From NCBI GenBank assembly GCA_015663215.1, contig DQSP01000007.1, positions 1-10,629 on the forward strand: a stretch of 10,629 nt of DNA, in the 5' to 3' direction. The notes beneath the pieces are model-generated. The model saw only the letters and a program-made list of their open reading frames with translations. It ran no database searches and was not told the origin of the DNA. Every line of letters starts with the position of its first letter. Positions within the stretch are counted from its first letter, which is position 1. A program made the position numbers and the translations under genes. The stretch comes from Sulfurimonas sp. (GTDB lineage: Bacteria > Campylobacterota > Campylobacteria > Campylobacterales > Sulfurimonadaceae). Of the stretch, positions 1-7,266 are shown one piece after another.

Positions 1-805
1 ACTTATAGGTGGCTCACTTGCTATGAGTCTTAAAAAACAAAAATATGTGACAGATATTGTAGGGTATGATCATAACGAAGTACATACCAAGCAAGCAATA
101 AAATTAGGACTTATAAGCAGTATCGCAAGTTTTGCCGAAGTAAAAAAATGTGATGTAATTTTTTTAGCTATTCCTGTTGATGGACTGATCGCAACATTAC
201 ACAAGTTAACAGATGTCAGCAAAGAAACAACGATAATTGACCTAGGAAGTACAAAAGAGAAGATAGTCCAAAGTGTTCCAAAAGAGATTCGAAAGAACTT
301 TGTAGCCGCACATCCAATGACAGGAACAGAAAACTTTGGTCCTCTTGCAGCAGTTGAAGGTCTGTATGAAGACAAGGTAGTAGTGCTTTGTGACTTAGAA
401 GATAGTGCAAAACATCAAGCAGATACCGCCAAAATGATTTTTACATCTCTTAACATGCGACCTACATTTATGCGAGCAGTTGAACACGACCGTCATGCCG
501 CGTTTATCTCTCATATGCCACATGCTGTCTCTTATGCAATAGCCAACACCGTAATGCGACAAGAGAACAAACACAACATTTTAGCACTAGCAGCCGGTGG
601 GTACCGTTCTATGAGTCGTTTAGCGAAAAGTTCGCCTTATATGTGGGAAGATATTTTTAGACAGAATAAAACAAACCTTTTAGAGTCCATCACAGTTTTT
701 CAAGATGAACTAGAACACCTTAAAAGTGCTATACAAAGTGATGACTGGGAAAAAGTACACCAAGAGATGCTTGATGCAAATAAACTTCACGATATTTTAG
801 ACTAA
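1..805 (+). CDS. tyrA: Prephenate dehydrogenase (5' end cut by window edge)
   Basis: Catalyses oxidative decarboxylation of prephenate to 4-hydroxyphenylpyruvate with NAD+, the committed step of tyrosine synthesis in the cytoplasm. The frame is open from base 2, where it already encodes LIGGSLAMSLKK, the end of the Rossmann glycine-rich loop (family form GLGLIGGSLA). The gene therefore starts before the window and the ATG at 23 is internal; about ten residues are probably missing. Downstream in the frame come GYD at the end of the second strand (binds the NAD ribose in this family), AHPMTGTE, the catalytic-region SHMPH motif, and the helical dimerisation region with SRLAKSSPYMWEDI. About 267 residues are visible, with no C-terminal ACT domain, so no built-in tyrosine-sensing domain. 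It ends in TAA at 803-805 and converges on batD, whose stop overlaps it. Identification is firm; preference for prephenate over arogenate cannot be read from the sequence. Confidence 0.93.
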   Translation, partial: LIGGSLAMSLKKQKYVTDIVGYDHNEVHTKQAIKLGLISSIASFAEVKKCDVIFLAIPVDGLIATLHKLTDVSKETTIIDLGSTKEKIVQSVPKEIRKNFVAAHPMTGTENFGPLAAVEGLYEDKVVVLCDLEDSAKHQADTAKMIFTSLNMRPTFMRAVEHDRHAAFISHMPHAVSYAIANTVMRQENKHNILALAAGGYRSMSRLAKSSPYMWEDIFRQNKTNLLESITVFQDELEHLKSAIQSDDWEKVHQEMLDANKLHDILD

Positions 806-2229
806 GAAATATCGTACTTTTTAAGAACCTCTTTTAACATTCTTTTATCTACAATTATTTTTTCTTTATTATAAATATTATTTTCTAAAACTCTCACTAT
901 TTCTTCTACATCACTGTCAATCTCTTTATATGGTAAAAGTTTAATGAGTAAAAGTTTTTCATCTTTTATATCAAATTTTTTCTGTTTAGTAGAAACTTTT
1001 TTAGATTTAATAAGCATAATCACAATACCAATTACTAATCCTATAAAAAATGCAAGTAAGATAAAAAGGTAGTTGTTTTTCTCTACAGTTACAGTTTTGT
1101 CTATATCTATTGTTTTTGGAATTTCTACATCACGAGTAATACTTACTTCTTTTTTTGCTACATTACCTTTTACTTTTATCTCTATAGCCTGCGTTTGGAG
1201 TGTTTTAATCTCTTGAGTATTTAGATCAAAGTACTTGAGTTCAAATGGTGCAATAGTAAAGTCTTGTTCACTGACAAAAACTATCTTTTGGCTTAGGCTG
1301 TTTTTTGAGAGTTTTATTTTTTCATCAAAAATATTAACATCCGATATGTAAGGCTTAAAGCTCTCAATATCTTCAAAATTACCCTCACCTTTTATCTTAA
1401 GTATTAAGTTTACAGCTTCATTTGGATTTACTTGTGTTTTGTCTACACTAGCCACAATGGTAAAATCTCCAATAATTTTTACACCTAAAGGAAGTGCTTT
1501 TACACTCAAGTCTACTGTGTTTGAGTAATATGTTCGCCATCTTACTTGAGGAAACATTCTTGCCCAGTTATTTACACTGTCTCTTGATGCAATTTTGAGC
1601 TCAGCTGCTTGGATACTGAGGTTTCCTTCTCTTTGTGCAGCTAACTCATACACAACTTTTGTAGTCATATATTCATTATCTTCTATTCTCTGAGCCTTAG
1701 ACTCTGACTTTATCCAAAAGCCTTTAAACTCTGGAGCTATAAACTGACTCTCTACTACTTGTGCCCCACGTTTTTGCTTGAGTAGTAGTGTAATTTTAAA
1801 AGGTTCCCCTACAAAAACTTCTTTTGCTGAACTCTCAAATTCTAATACAAAGTCTGCATTTGCATCCTGTGTTCGAGGTAAGACATTTACATCTACACTA
1901 TTTGAATGTTCTATTTTTCCATCTATTTCTACACTCACACTATCTATAGTACAACTTTTCTTTGGAGTAAACTGATAGGAAAGACTATAACTCTTTGAGT
2001 AGCTTCCATTGATGGACTTAATACTTGTTTGTGAGCCAGTTGCTGTTATAGTATTGCCGCAGATATCAGCTAATACTGGTTTATTGATATTTGAGCCTGT
2101 TATGGTGAGTACATAAGTTGTTGCATCTCCAGCATAGACATTATTAGGGCTTACTTTTGCACTCACAGTTGCATTGAGTGAACTCAAAATTAGTACTAAA
2201 AATATTATTATTTTACCAAGGTTTTTCAT
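802..2229 (-). CDS. batD: BatD family protein, periplasmic with C-terminal membrane anchor
   Basis: Last gene of the MoxR/Bat run. I start it at the ATG at 2229, not the in-frame upstream ATG at 2259, because it gives a proper signal peptide (MKNLGKIIIFLVLILSS, likely cleavage after VSA near residue 24) and has GAGG nine bases upstream; the ten extra residues would spoil the signal. The product is 475 residues. After the signal come three Ig-like beta-sandwich segments, each opening with a similar strand: GDATTYVLTI (about 35), GEPFKITLLL (about 141) and NEAVNLILKIKGEGN (about 270), as in BatD. A membrane helix at about 387-407 is followed by a lysine-rich cytoplasmic tail of about 65 residues. 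The start overlaps the end of batB/C by 17 bp, suggesting coupling. The Bat role (oxygen tolerance or stress-linked envelope maturation) is family knowledge, and the exact substrate is unknown. Residues 255-355 align with the second BatD-like protein encoded at 7252-8373. Confidence 0.88.
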   Translation of the reverse strand: MKNLGKIIIFLVLILSSLNATVSAKVSPNNVYAGDATTYVLTITGSNINKPVLADICGNTITATGSQTSIKSINGSYSKSYSLSYQFTPKKSCTIDSVSVEIDGKIEHSNSVDVNVLPRTQDANADFVLEFESSAKEVFVGEPFKITLLLKQKRGAQVVESQFIAPEFKGFWIKSESKAQRIEDNEYMTTKVVYELAAQREGNLSIQAAELKIASRDSVNNWARMFPQVRWRTYYSNTVDLSVKALPLGVKIIGDFTIVASVDKTQVNPNEAVNLILKIKGEGNFEDIESFKPYISDVNIFDEKIKLSKNSLSQKIVFVSEQDFTIAPFELKYFDLNTQEIKTLQTQAIEIKVKGNVAKKEVSITRDVEIPKTIDIDKTVTVEKNNYLFILLAFFIGLVIGIVIMLIKSKKVSTKQKKFDIKDEKLLLIKLLPYKEIDSDVEEIVRVLENNIYNKEKIIVDKRMLKEVLKKYDIS

Positions 2230-4030
2230 CTGTATTATCCTCAAATTTATTATTATCATTTAACTTATAAAGAAAAGTACTCTGTTTTTTAGAGAGCATC
2301 TTAAGCCATTTTTTCTCTTCTTCATCACTCATTTTGTCTTTCATATCTTTAGCTTGAACTTGCTGTGTGCTGTTGTTATCTTTTAACTCTTTGGTCTCAT
2401 TTTTCTTCTCTTTTTTGTCTTGTTTATCTTTGTCCTTCTTCTCTTTTTCTTCTTTACTTTTTTCTTCATCACTTTTTTTATCTGACTTTTTATCATCTTT
2501 TGAATCTTTATCTTTTTTGTCAGATTTGTCTTTTTTCTCCGACTTATCAGACTTATCTTTATTTGATTTATCTTTATTATCGTCTTTCTTTTTATCGTCT
2601 TTCTTATCTTTATTTTTTTCTTGCTTCTTTTTTTGTTCTTGCATCGCTTTTTTTACGGCTTCAAGATTTTCCCTCGTTTGCTTATCTTCTTGTAGTTTTA
2701 AAGAGTTCTCATAAGCCTCGACAGCCTTTTTCAGGCTACCTTTCTCTTTCACTTTTACATAAGAGTTTCCAAGGTTTGCATAGTTCTTTGCCTGTTTTTG
2801 AGCTACATCAAACTTTATGTTTTCATATATTTTTTGAGCTTCTTTAAATTTACCCTGTTTATACATCGCGTTTGCTCTATTGTACTGTGCATCATTACTT
2901 TTGTTTAGTGTTTCATACTGAGTATAAAGTTCTTGTGCTTTTTTATACTCCTGTGTTTGGTATGCTTCTTTTGCCTCATTTAAGAGCATAAAGTCCATCA
3001 TCCCTGCGTTTGCATCTGGGCTAAATCCAAACAAGAGAAGCGTCATAAGTCCAGCTACTCTGTTTTGCATATTTCTTTTACCAACAGAAGATGTTGCTAC
3101 GAGTAAAAGTAAAAGTGCCAGACCTAAAGGATAGTAAAACAGTGGTATATACCGCTGTATCTCTTGCGACTTTAACTCTTTTTTCTCACTATGTGCTTCT
3201 ATCTCACGAAGCATCGCTTTTATGTCTGCGTTTGAGTTCACACTCTCTATGTAAACACCACCAGTTGAAGTTGCGAGTGAGCTTATGTTTTCATTGAGTT
3301 TAGAGATTAAAATCTTTCCATTATGTTTTAAAAATGAGCCATCTTCTCTTTTGATAGGAGCTCCTTTGGATGTTCCAAGCCCTAAAACAAAAATAACTAT
3401 ATTTTTCTCTTTTGCATATGCTATCTCATCAGAAAAATCTTCACTATCACCACCATCACTTAAAACTAGTAGATACTTTTTGGACTCTTTTTTTACACTT
3501 TTTTGTACTACTTCTAACATTGAGAGAAAGTTTGTTCCTTTTTCTGTTATAGAGTCAGTACGGAGCTCTCTGAGTAAAAATGAGACTGCATTTGAGTCAA
3601 AACTAAGAGGAGAAACAAGGTAGGAGTTCCTTGCAAATGCTATGACACCTATTCTCTCACTTGGTGCTAATTTTAAAAGTTCTAGTGCTTTTTGTTTCGC
3701 AAGTTTTAAGCGATTTGGGTAAACATCTTCTGCCAGCATTGAGTCAGATATGTCAAGTGCTATCATAATGTCAGCACTTTTTACTTTTACCTCTATGGTT
3801 CCCTCATCGATGATAGGTCCACTTAGTGCTATTAGCATTAAAATAGCAACAACTAAAAAGAGCCAGTTTCTCGTCTTTAGTGTTAAAGTATTAGCACTTA
3901 CTCTTAGTTTTTCCATCACAGTATCACTAAAGCAACTCTCTTGTGATGATTTTCTAGAGAGTATAAATAAAAAGAATGCTAACAATGGAATAGACATATA
4001 ATATAAAAATTCAGGATGTAAAAAACTCAT
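2213..4030 (-). CDS. batB: BatB-BatC fusion: membrane VWA protein with periplasmic TPRs and a charged tail
   Basis: A 605-residue protein joining two usually separate Bat proteins. Residues 1-313 are BatB: membrane helices at about 8-25 and 55-72, a VWA domain (about 86-285) with an intact MIDAS (D93-I-S95-D-S97, T166 in KGTN, D192 in SDGGD), and a third helix at about 297-313. A basic linker (KRNMQNR) and a signal-peptide-like helix ending SPDANA (about 325-342) follow, then TPR-like repeats (about 345-455) typical of BatC. Residues 465-545 are almost wholly K, D, E, S and Q. The end (567-590, MSDEEEKKWLKML) resembles the WL motif that closes VWA-TPR proteins of this group. Positive-inside reasoning places VWA and TPRs in the periplasm (inference). 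The start has GGAG nine bases upstream, inside the end of batA, two bases away. The VWA probably binds a partner through a metal ion. Confidence 0.88.
   Translation of the reverse strand: MSFLHPEFLYYMSIPLLAFFLFILSRKSSQESCFSDTVMEKLRVSANTLTLKTRNWLFLVVAILMLIALSGPIIDEGTIEVKVKSADIMIALDISDSMLAEDVYPNRLKLAKQKALELLKLAPSERIGVIAFARNSYLVSPLSFDSNAVSFLLRELRTDSITEKGTNFLSMLEVVQKSVKKESKKYLLVLSDGGDSEDFSDEIAYAKEKNIVIFVLGLGTSKGAPIKREDGSFLKHNGKILISKLNENISSLATSTGGVYIESVNSNADIKAMLREIEAHSEKKELKSQEIQRYIPLFYYPLGLALLLLLVATSSVGKRNMQNRVAGLMTLLLFGFSPDANAGMMDFMLLNEAKEAYQTQEYKKAQELYTQYETLNKSNDAQYNRANAMYKQGKFKEAQKIYENIKFDVAQKQAKNYANLGNSYVKVKEKGSLKKAVEAYENSLKLQEDKQTRENLEAVKKAMQEQKKKQEKNKDKKDDKKKDDNKDKSNKDKSDKSEKKDKSDKKDKDSKDDKKSDKKSDEEKSKEEKEKKDKDKQDKKEKKNETKELKDNNSTQQVQAKDMKDKMSDEEEKKWLKMLSKKQSTFLYKLNDNNKFEDNTDEKPW
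2239..2242 (-). promoter_or_regulatory. Ribosome binding site deciding the batD start
   Basis: The minus strand reads GAGG here, nine bases before the ATG at 2229 and inside the last codons of batB/C. It supports the shorter BatD with a clean signal peptide over the frame opening at 2259. Confidence 0.7.
2396..2638 (-). repeat. Low-complexity K/D/E/S coding tract in batB/C
   Basis: Encodes residues 465-545 of the fusion, built from imperfect reiterations such as KDKSDKSEKK and KSDKKS. The coding strand is strongly purine-rich (mostly A and G) and the complementary plus strand is a T/C tract. It looks like a flexible, charged periplasmic linker between the TPRs and the conserved C-terminal WL motif. 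Slippage could change its length between strains. Confidence 0.85.
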
Positions 4031-4032
4031 AA

Positions 4033-4962
4033 CTAATGACTCCCATCTTTATTTTTCAAGTAAACATATAACATAAGTGATATAAATCCTAAAAATAGTG
4101 GATAAATATAATAATACTTGAGATAAGTATAAGATTCATTTTTTATCTCTACTTTTTCAAGTTCGTCTATCTTCTCGTACACAGCTTTTAACTGCTCGCC
4201 ACTTGAAGCACTAAAGGCTACACCACCCGTCTCTTTTGCTATTTTTAGTAGAACTGCTGCATTATACTCGTTTTGATTTCCAATGCCTATAGGGTAAACT
4301 TTGACACCCTCTTTTTTAGCCATATCTAGTGCAACATCAAGAGGGATTTTATCTACATTTGGGGTAGAGTATCCATCGGTAAGTAAAATCGCTATCTTTG
4401 ACTTTGATTCACTCATTTTAAGTAGGTTTACACCTTGTGCCAAAGACTCATAAAGTGCTGTGTATTTTCCAGCCATACCTACTTGAAGTTGTTTCACTAT
4501 ACGAGCTAAAATATTTTCATCATAGGTAAGTGGAGAAGCGATAAATGAGTATGCACCAAAAACTACAAGCCCCATATTATCTGTTTGTCTTTTTTTTATA
4601 AAATCCCCTACAATCTCTTTAACTACATCAAAACGACTCACACCTGGACTACTCATATCAAATCCACGAGCTTGCATAGACTGCGAAGCATCTATGATTA
4701 TCGCTATCTCATGCCCTTTTTTTGGCTCTAACTCATAGGGCTCATCTTTTACAGGAGAGATTATTGCAAGTAGTATCATAATAATTCCAAGCCACTTTAA
4801 AAGAAGTGGTATTTTTGAACTATTTATCCCTTTTTGCATAAACTGAGTGGCATGTGGAAAGTAAAATGATGGAAGTCTCATCTTACAAAAATATTCACAA
4901 AGTACAAATACAATAATTAAAAGAAAAAGATAGGGGTACTCGAAGTAAATGCCATCAAACAT
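4033..4962 (-). CDS. batA: BatA-type membrane VWA protein
   Basis: A 309-residue inner-membrane protein. Helices lie at about 9-26 and 52-70, with a VWA domain at about 84-270 and a final helix at about 285-301, the standard BatA layout. The MIDAS is complete: D91-A-S93-Q-S95, T168 in GKYTAL, D196 in LTDG. It can therefore coordinate a divalent metal and bind a partner as VWA domains do, in the Bat family most likely the other VWA and TPR proteins encoded here (inference). The ATG at 4962 overlaps the TGA of the preceding gene in ATGTTTGA and has AGGA seven bases upstream; the stop lies two bases from the batB/C start, so the three genes look translationally coupled. The final residues are only 8 past the last helix. 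BatA and BatB are similar, and I call this one BatA because it comes first and has no extension. Confidence 0.88.
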   Translation of the reverse strand: MFDGIYFEYPYLFLLIIVFVLCEYFCKMRLPSFYFPHATQFMQKGINSSKIPLLLKWLGIIMILLAIISPVKDEPYELEPKKGHEIAIIIDASQSMQARGFDMSSPGVSRFDVVKEIVGDFIKKRQTDNMGLVVFGAYSFIASPLTYDENILARIVKQLQVGMAGKYTALYESLAQGVNLLKMSESKSKIAILLTDGYSTPNVDKIPLDVALDMAKKEGVKVYPIGIGNQNEYNAAVLLKIAKETGGVAFSASSGEQLKAVYEKIDELEKVEIKNESYTYLKYYYIYPLFLGFISLMLYVYLKNKDGSH

Positions 4963-5353
4963 CTATCATTCCTAAGTAATTATTTATACTGCGTTTAGTC
5001 TCTTCGCTAAAACTCTCTACATCTTTTTTATATTTATAGGATTCTAACTCTTGGACTAAAACTTCATATGCTCTGTGTGTCTGTTCATTATCATCACAAA
5101 ATGTAGCACCGTATAGTGTCAGTTCATATGCTGCTTTTTTTGCATCATCTAGGTTACTCTTTTGTAAGAGTTTAAGATGTTCTACTCGTATGTTAAAACT
5201 ATTTCTATTTTTCATGTACTGGTATGCAAGGTAAAGTAGTGCTAATACTACTACTGATACAAATGCAACTAGTGCTACAAAATAGTACAAAGAGTACTCT
5301 TGAATCTCTATGAGCGGTTTAATGTCATGTAATGGTATATCTTTTGTTTGCAT
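4955..5353 (-). CDS. DUF4381-like single-pass membrane protein of the MoxR/Bat cluster
   Basis: A 132-residue protein. A short N-terminal stretch with LHDIKPLIEI resembles the L-x-DI-x-PL opening of DUF4381 proteins and is followed by one strong membrane helix (about 22-44). The cytoplasmic part (about 50-132) is helical and contains a coiled-coil-prone EVLVQELESYKYKK. DUF4381 proteins sit between DUF58 and BatA genes in many bacteria, and that position is the strongest support here because the similarity is short. The ATG directly follows the TAA of the DUF58 gene (TAAATG) and uses GAGG, eight bases upstream, within the last DUF58 codons. The stop overlaps the batA start by 8 bp. No catalytic residues are visible; a scaffold linking cytoplasmic DUF58/MoxR to the membrane VWA proteins is plausible but inferred. 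Confidence 0.72.
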   Translation of the reverse strand: MQTKDIPLHDIKPLIEIQEYSLYYFVALVAFVSVVVLALLYLAYQYMKNRNSFNIRVEHLKLLQKSNLDDAKKAAYELTLYGATFCDDNEQTHRAYEVLVQELESYKYKKDVESFSEETKRSINNYLGMIDV

Positions 5354-6184
5354 TTATCTACCCTCAAAAAGTCTTCGCAGAGCTACACTTGCGTTTGTAT
5401 CTGTATAAATTTTGGTAAAACGAATTTGGTCTTTTCTTAGCCGTTTATATAGTGCACTATCGTGAGCATGTACTTTTTTCGCATAAGCCTCTACACTCGA
5501 AGCATTAAAGTCACCCTCTAAAGTCACCCCACTCTCAGGATCAACTAAAGATGCAAAACCCATTTGTGGTGGTTTCTCTTCTAAATGGTCACGAACTATG
5601 AGTGCCACAACTTCATGCTTTTTAGCCAAAAGTTTAAAGTCAGGTATCTCAAAGAAGTCACCTATTACTAAGATAAGCGACTTGTGTTTAAGTCTTGTAA
5701 AGAGTGTGTCTGAGAGTACTTTAAAGTCTAGTTTTTCGCCTATGGCTTCAAAGCCTAATATCTCATCTACATTTTTTTGAATTTGATGTAGTTTTTTACT
5801 TGGTTTGCTGTGACTTATCATCCTATCTGTGAAAATGTATGAGCTAAGTAGGTCTCCATTTTTAAGTGTTGAAAAACCTAAAAGTGCTGATACTTCTGCA
5901 ATAGTCTCTTGTTTAAATTTTTTAGATCCAAAGTGGACACTACCGTTAAGAACTGAGACAACAACGATGTTTAACTCTCGCTCTTCACGAAAGATTTTTA
6001 TGTAAGGCTTTTGCAATTTTGCTGTGATATTCCAGTCAATATGCCGGATGTCATCACCAGGCATATACTCCCGAAGCTCAACAAAGTCATAGCCCTCTCC
6101 TTGAAAAATAGAAGGATTATTTCCCACCATTTCTGAGAAGACTTGACGTCTGGCTCTAACTAAGATTTTTTGTAGTTTACTCAC
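5354..6184 (-). CDS. DUF58 VWA-like protein, partner of MoxR, with degenerate MIDAS
   Basis: A 276-residue soluble protein. The DUF58 signature is clear at residues 29-68: GEGYDFVELREYMPGDD, then RHIDW, then a Tyr-Ile-Lys and Phe-x-Glu-Glu-Arg-Glu segment leading into the first strand of a VWA-like fold. Where DUF58 proteins normally carry D-x-S-x-S this one has V78-L-N80-G-S82, so the MIDAS aspartate and first serine are missing while the following FG is kept. The second half has VIGDFFE (about 172), where D174 may correspond to the later acidic position. It starts with GTG; the frame meets no ATG upstream, and AAGG sits eight bases before. Gap to moxR is 10 bp. DUF58 proteins work with MoxR ATPases; here the metal-dependent contact seems lost, so a structural role is possible (inference). 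No membrane helix is seen. Confidence 0.88.
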   Translation of the reverse strand: MSKLQKILVRARRQVFSEMVGNNPSIFQGEGYDFVELREYMPGDDIRHIDWNITAKLQKPYIKIFREERELNIVVVSVLNGSVHFGSKKFKQETIAEVSALLGFSTLKNGDLLSSYIFTDRMISHSKPSKKLHQIQKNVDEILGFEAIGEKLDFKVLSDTLFTRLKHKSLILVIGDFFEIPDFKLLAKKHEVVALIVRDHLEEKPPQMGFASLVDPESGVTLEGDFNASSVEAYAKKVHAHDSALYKRLRKDQIRFTKIYTDTNASVALRRLFEGR

Positions 6185-6192
6185 AAGACAGA

Positions 6193-6196
6193 CCTT
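6193..6196 (-). promoter_or_regulatory. Ribosome binding site for the GTG start of the DUF58 gene
   Basis: The minus strand reads AAGG here, eight bases before GTG at 6184 and overlapping the moxR stop. It supports the non-AUG start, which is needed to include the conserved N-terminal helix. Confidence 0.55.
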
Positions 6197-7142
6197 ATGG
6201 AATTGCTACAGTTTCTAGCACTTTTTGGATAATCTCATCAGTTGTAACACCTTCAGCTTCTGCTTCGTATGTCAGCACTATACGGTGTCGCATCAACTCT
6301 TTTGCGATGTATGCAACATCTATAGGAGTTACAAAATCTTTACCGCGCATAAATGCCATCGCTTTCACTGCCTTGAACATATCTATACTCACACGAGGAG
6401 AAGCACCAAACTGAATGAATTCTTCTATATCTTCAAGTCCATACTCTTTTGGATTTCTTGTCGCGTTTACAAGCTCTATCATATATGCTTCAACCTCAGC
6501 ATCTACATGAATACTGGCAATATTTTTCTTTATCTCAACTAACTCATCTGCACTTAGTACTGCGTTTATCTCACCTGAAGAGCCACTAGAGATACGACGT
6601 GCTATCTCTAACTCTTCTTCTTTTGTGTTGTAATCAACTATGAGTTTGAGCATAAAACGGTCAAGTTGTGCTTCTGGGAGTTGGTAAACACCCTCTTGTT
6701 CGACTGGATTTTGTGTAGCCATAACAAAAAATGGCGGGTCTAGTTTAAATGTAGTGTCACCTAAAGTGACTTGTTTTTCTTGCATCACTTCAAGCAGAGC
6801 CGACTGAACTTTTGCAGGAGCACGATTAATCTCATCTGCTAGTAAAAGGTTTGTAAAAACAGGACCTTTTTTTATCTTAAATTGATTGTTTTGAGGGTCA
6901 TAAATCTCAGCACCTAAAATGTCTGAAGGAAGTAAGTCAGGAGTAAACTGGGTACGTTTGAAATTCAGCCCTAAAGCTTTACTTAGAGCATTTACAGTAG
7001 TAGTCTTTGCAAGACCTGGAACACCCTCTATGAGGATATGCCCCTCACATAAAAGAGCGATAAGAAGAGAGTCTATCATCTTCTCCTGACCAACAACTAC
7101 TTTTGCAACTTCTGCTTTAACTTTTTGAATCTTATTTATCAT
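6195..7142 (-). CDS. moxR: MoxR-family AAA+ ATPase
   Basis: A 315-residue cytoplasmic ATPase. Walker A is G40-VPGLAKT47; Walker B is LLLADE (99-104), followed by INRAPAKVQSALLEVMQE, typical of MoxR; sensor 1 is ATQNP with N145; the arginine-finger region is LDRF (160-163); sensor 2 lies in GASPR (246-250). All ATPase residues are present, so it should hydrolyse ATP, probably as a hexamer. MoxR proteins act as chaperones that mature or insert metal into partner proteins through VWA-domain adaptors, and the DUF58, BatA and BatB genes directly downstream are the expected partners. The ATG at 7142 has GAGGTG seven bases upstream, the strongest ribosome site in the window, in keeping with being first in its transcription unit. 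The 109-bp gap before it is the only sizeable one among the minus-strand genes. Confidence 0.95.
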   Translation of the reverse strand: MINKIQKVKAEVAKVVVGQEKMIDSLLIALLCEGHILIEGVPGLAKTTTVNALSKALGLNFKRTQFTPDLLPSDILGAEIYDPQNNQFKIKKGPVFTNLLLADEINRAPAKVQSALLEVMQEKQVTLGDTTFKLDPPFFVMATQNPVEQEGVYQLPEAQLDRFMLKLIVDYNTKEEELEIARRISSGSSGEINAVLSADELVEIKKNIASIHVDAEVEAYMIELVNATRNPKEYGLEDIEEFIQFGASPRVSIDMFKAVKAMAFMRGKDFVTPIDVAYIAKELMRHRIVLTYEAEAEGVTTDEIIQKVLETVAIP

Positions 7143-7172
7143 TTCACAACACCTCGATTTATTTATAGTGTA

Positions 7173-7203
7173 AGTATAATCACTTGTGGTTAATCATTGT
7201 AAA
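7173..7203 (-). promoter_or_regulatory. Candidate sigma-70-type promoter for moxR and the bat genes
   Basis: On the minus strand the moxR upstream gap holds TTTACA (7198-7203) and TATACT (7173-7178) with a 19-base spacer, slightly long. A TATAAA closer to the gene is an alternative -10. AT-rich DNA gives such matches by chance; the position in the only real gap, before the strongest ribosome site, is the main support. Confidence 0.28.
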
Positions 7204-7220
7204 ACACACGGATAATGAAT

Positions 7221-7266
7221 AGACTTCCTGCATAACCTAAGCATACTTAGGTTATGGAAGAAGTCT
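7221..7266 (-). other. Long imperfect hairpin between the short batD-like gene and moxR
   Basis: Arms CATAACCTAAG (7231-7241) and CTTAGGTTATG (7246-7256) are perfect complements around a 4-base loop. Outside them AGACTTC (7221-7227) pairs with GAAGTCT (7260-7266) across a small 3x3 internal loop. The stop codon of the upstream gene (7252-7254) lies within the stem. On the minus strand the hairpin is followed by a mixed A/T stretch, not a run of T, so it is not a textbook intrinsic terminator. It could attenuate read-through into moxR, protect the upstream mRNA's 3' end, or bind a regulator. Confidence 0.6.

Noticed and set aside
23..25. ATG at 23 as the start of tyrA
   Set aside because: Codons from base 2 already encode the Rossmann glycine loop in frame, so the real start lies outside the window.
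2230..2259. Ten-residue N-terminal extension of BatD from an ATG at 2259
   Set aside because: The ATG at 2229 has a good ribosome site and gives a normal signal peptide; the extension would place charged residues before it and increase the overlap with batB/C.
2365..2847. Long plus-strand open frames rich in Leu, Ser, Phe and Cys opposite batB/C
   Set aside because: They are the complement of the purine-rich Lys/Asp tract, which removes stop codons on the opposite strand. There is no recognisable domain and the minus-strand gene is complete.
6225..6542. Plus-strand open frame opposite moxR
   Set aside because: Its composition (many Cys, His, Tyr, Phe) is typical of an antisense shadow, and the minus-strand frame carries all AAA+ motifs.
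7221..7266. Hairpin as a classical intrinsic terminator
   Set aside because: There is no T-run directly after the stem on either strand; kept only as a hairpin of unknown role.
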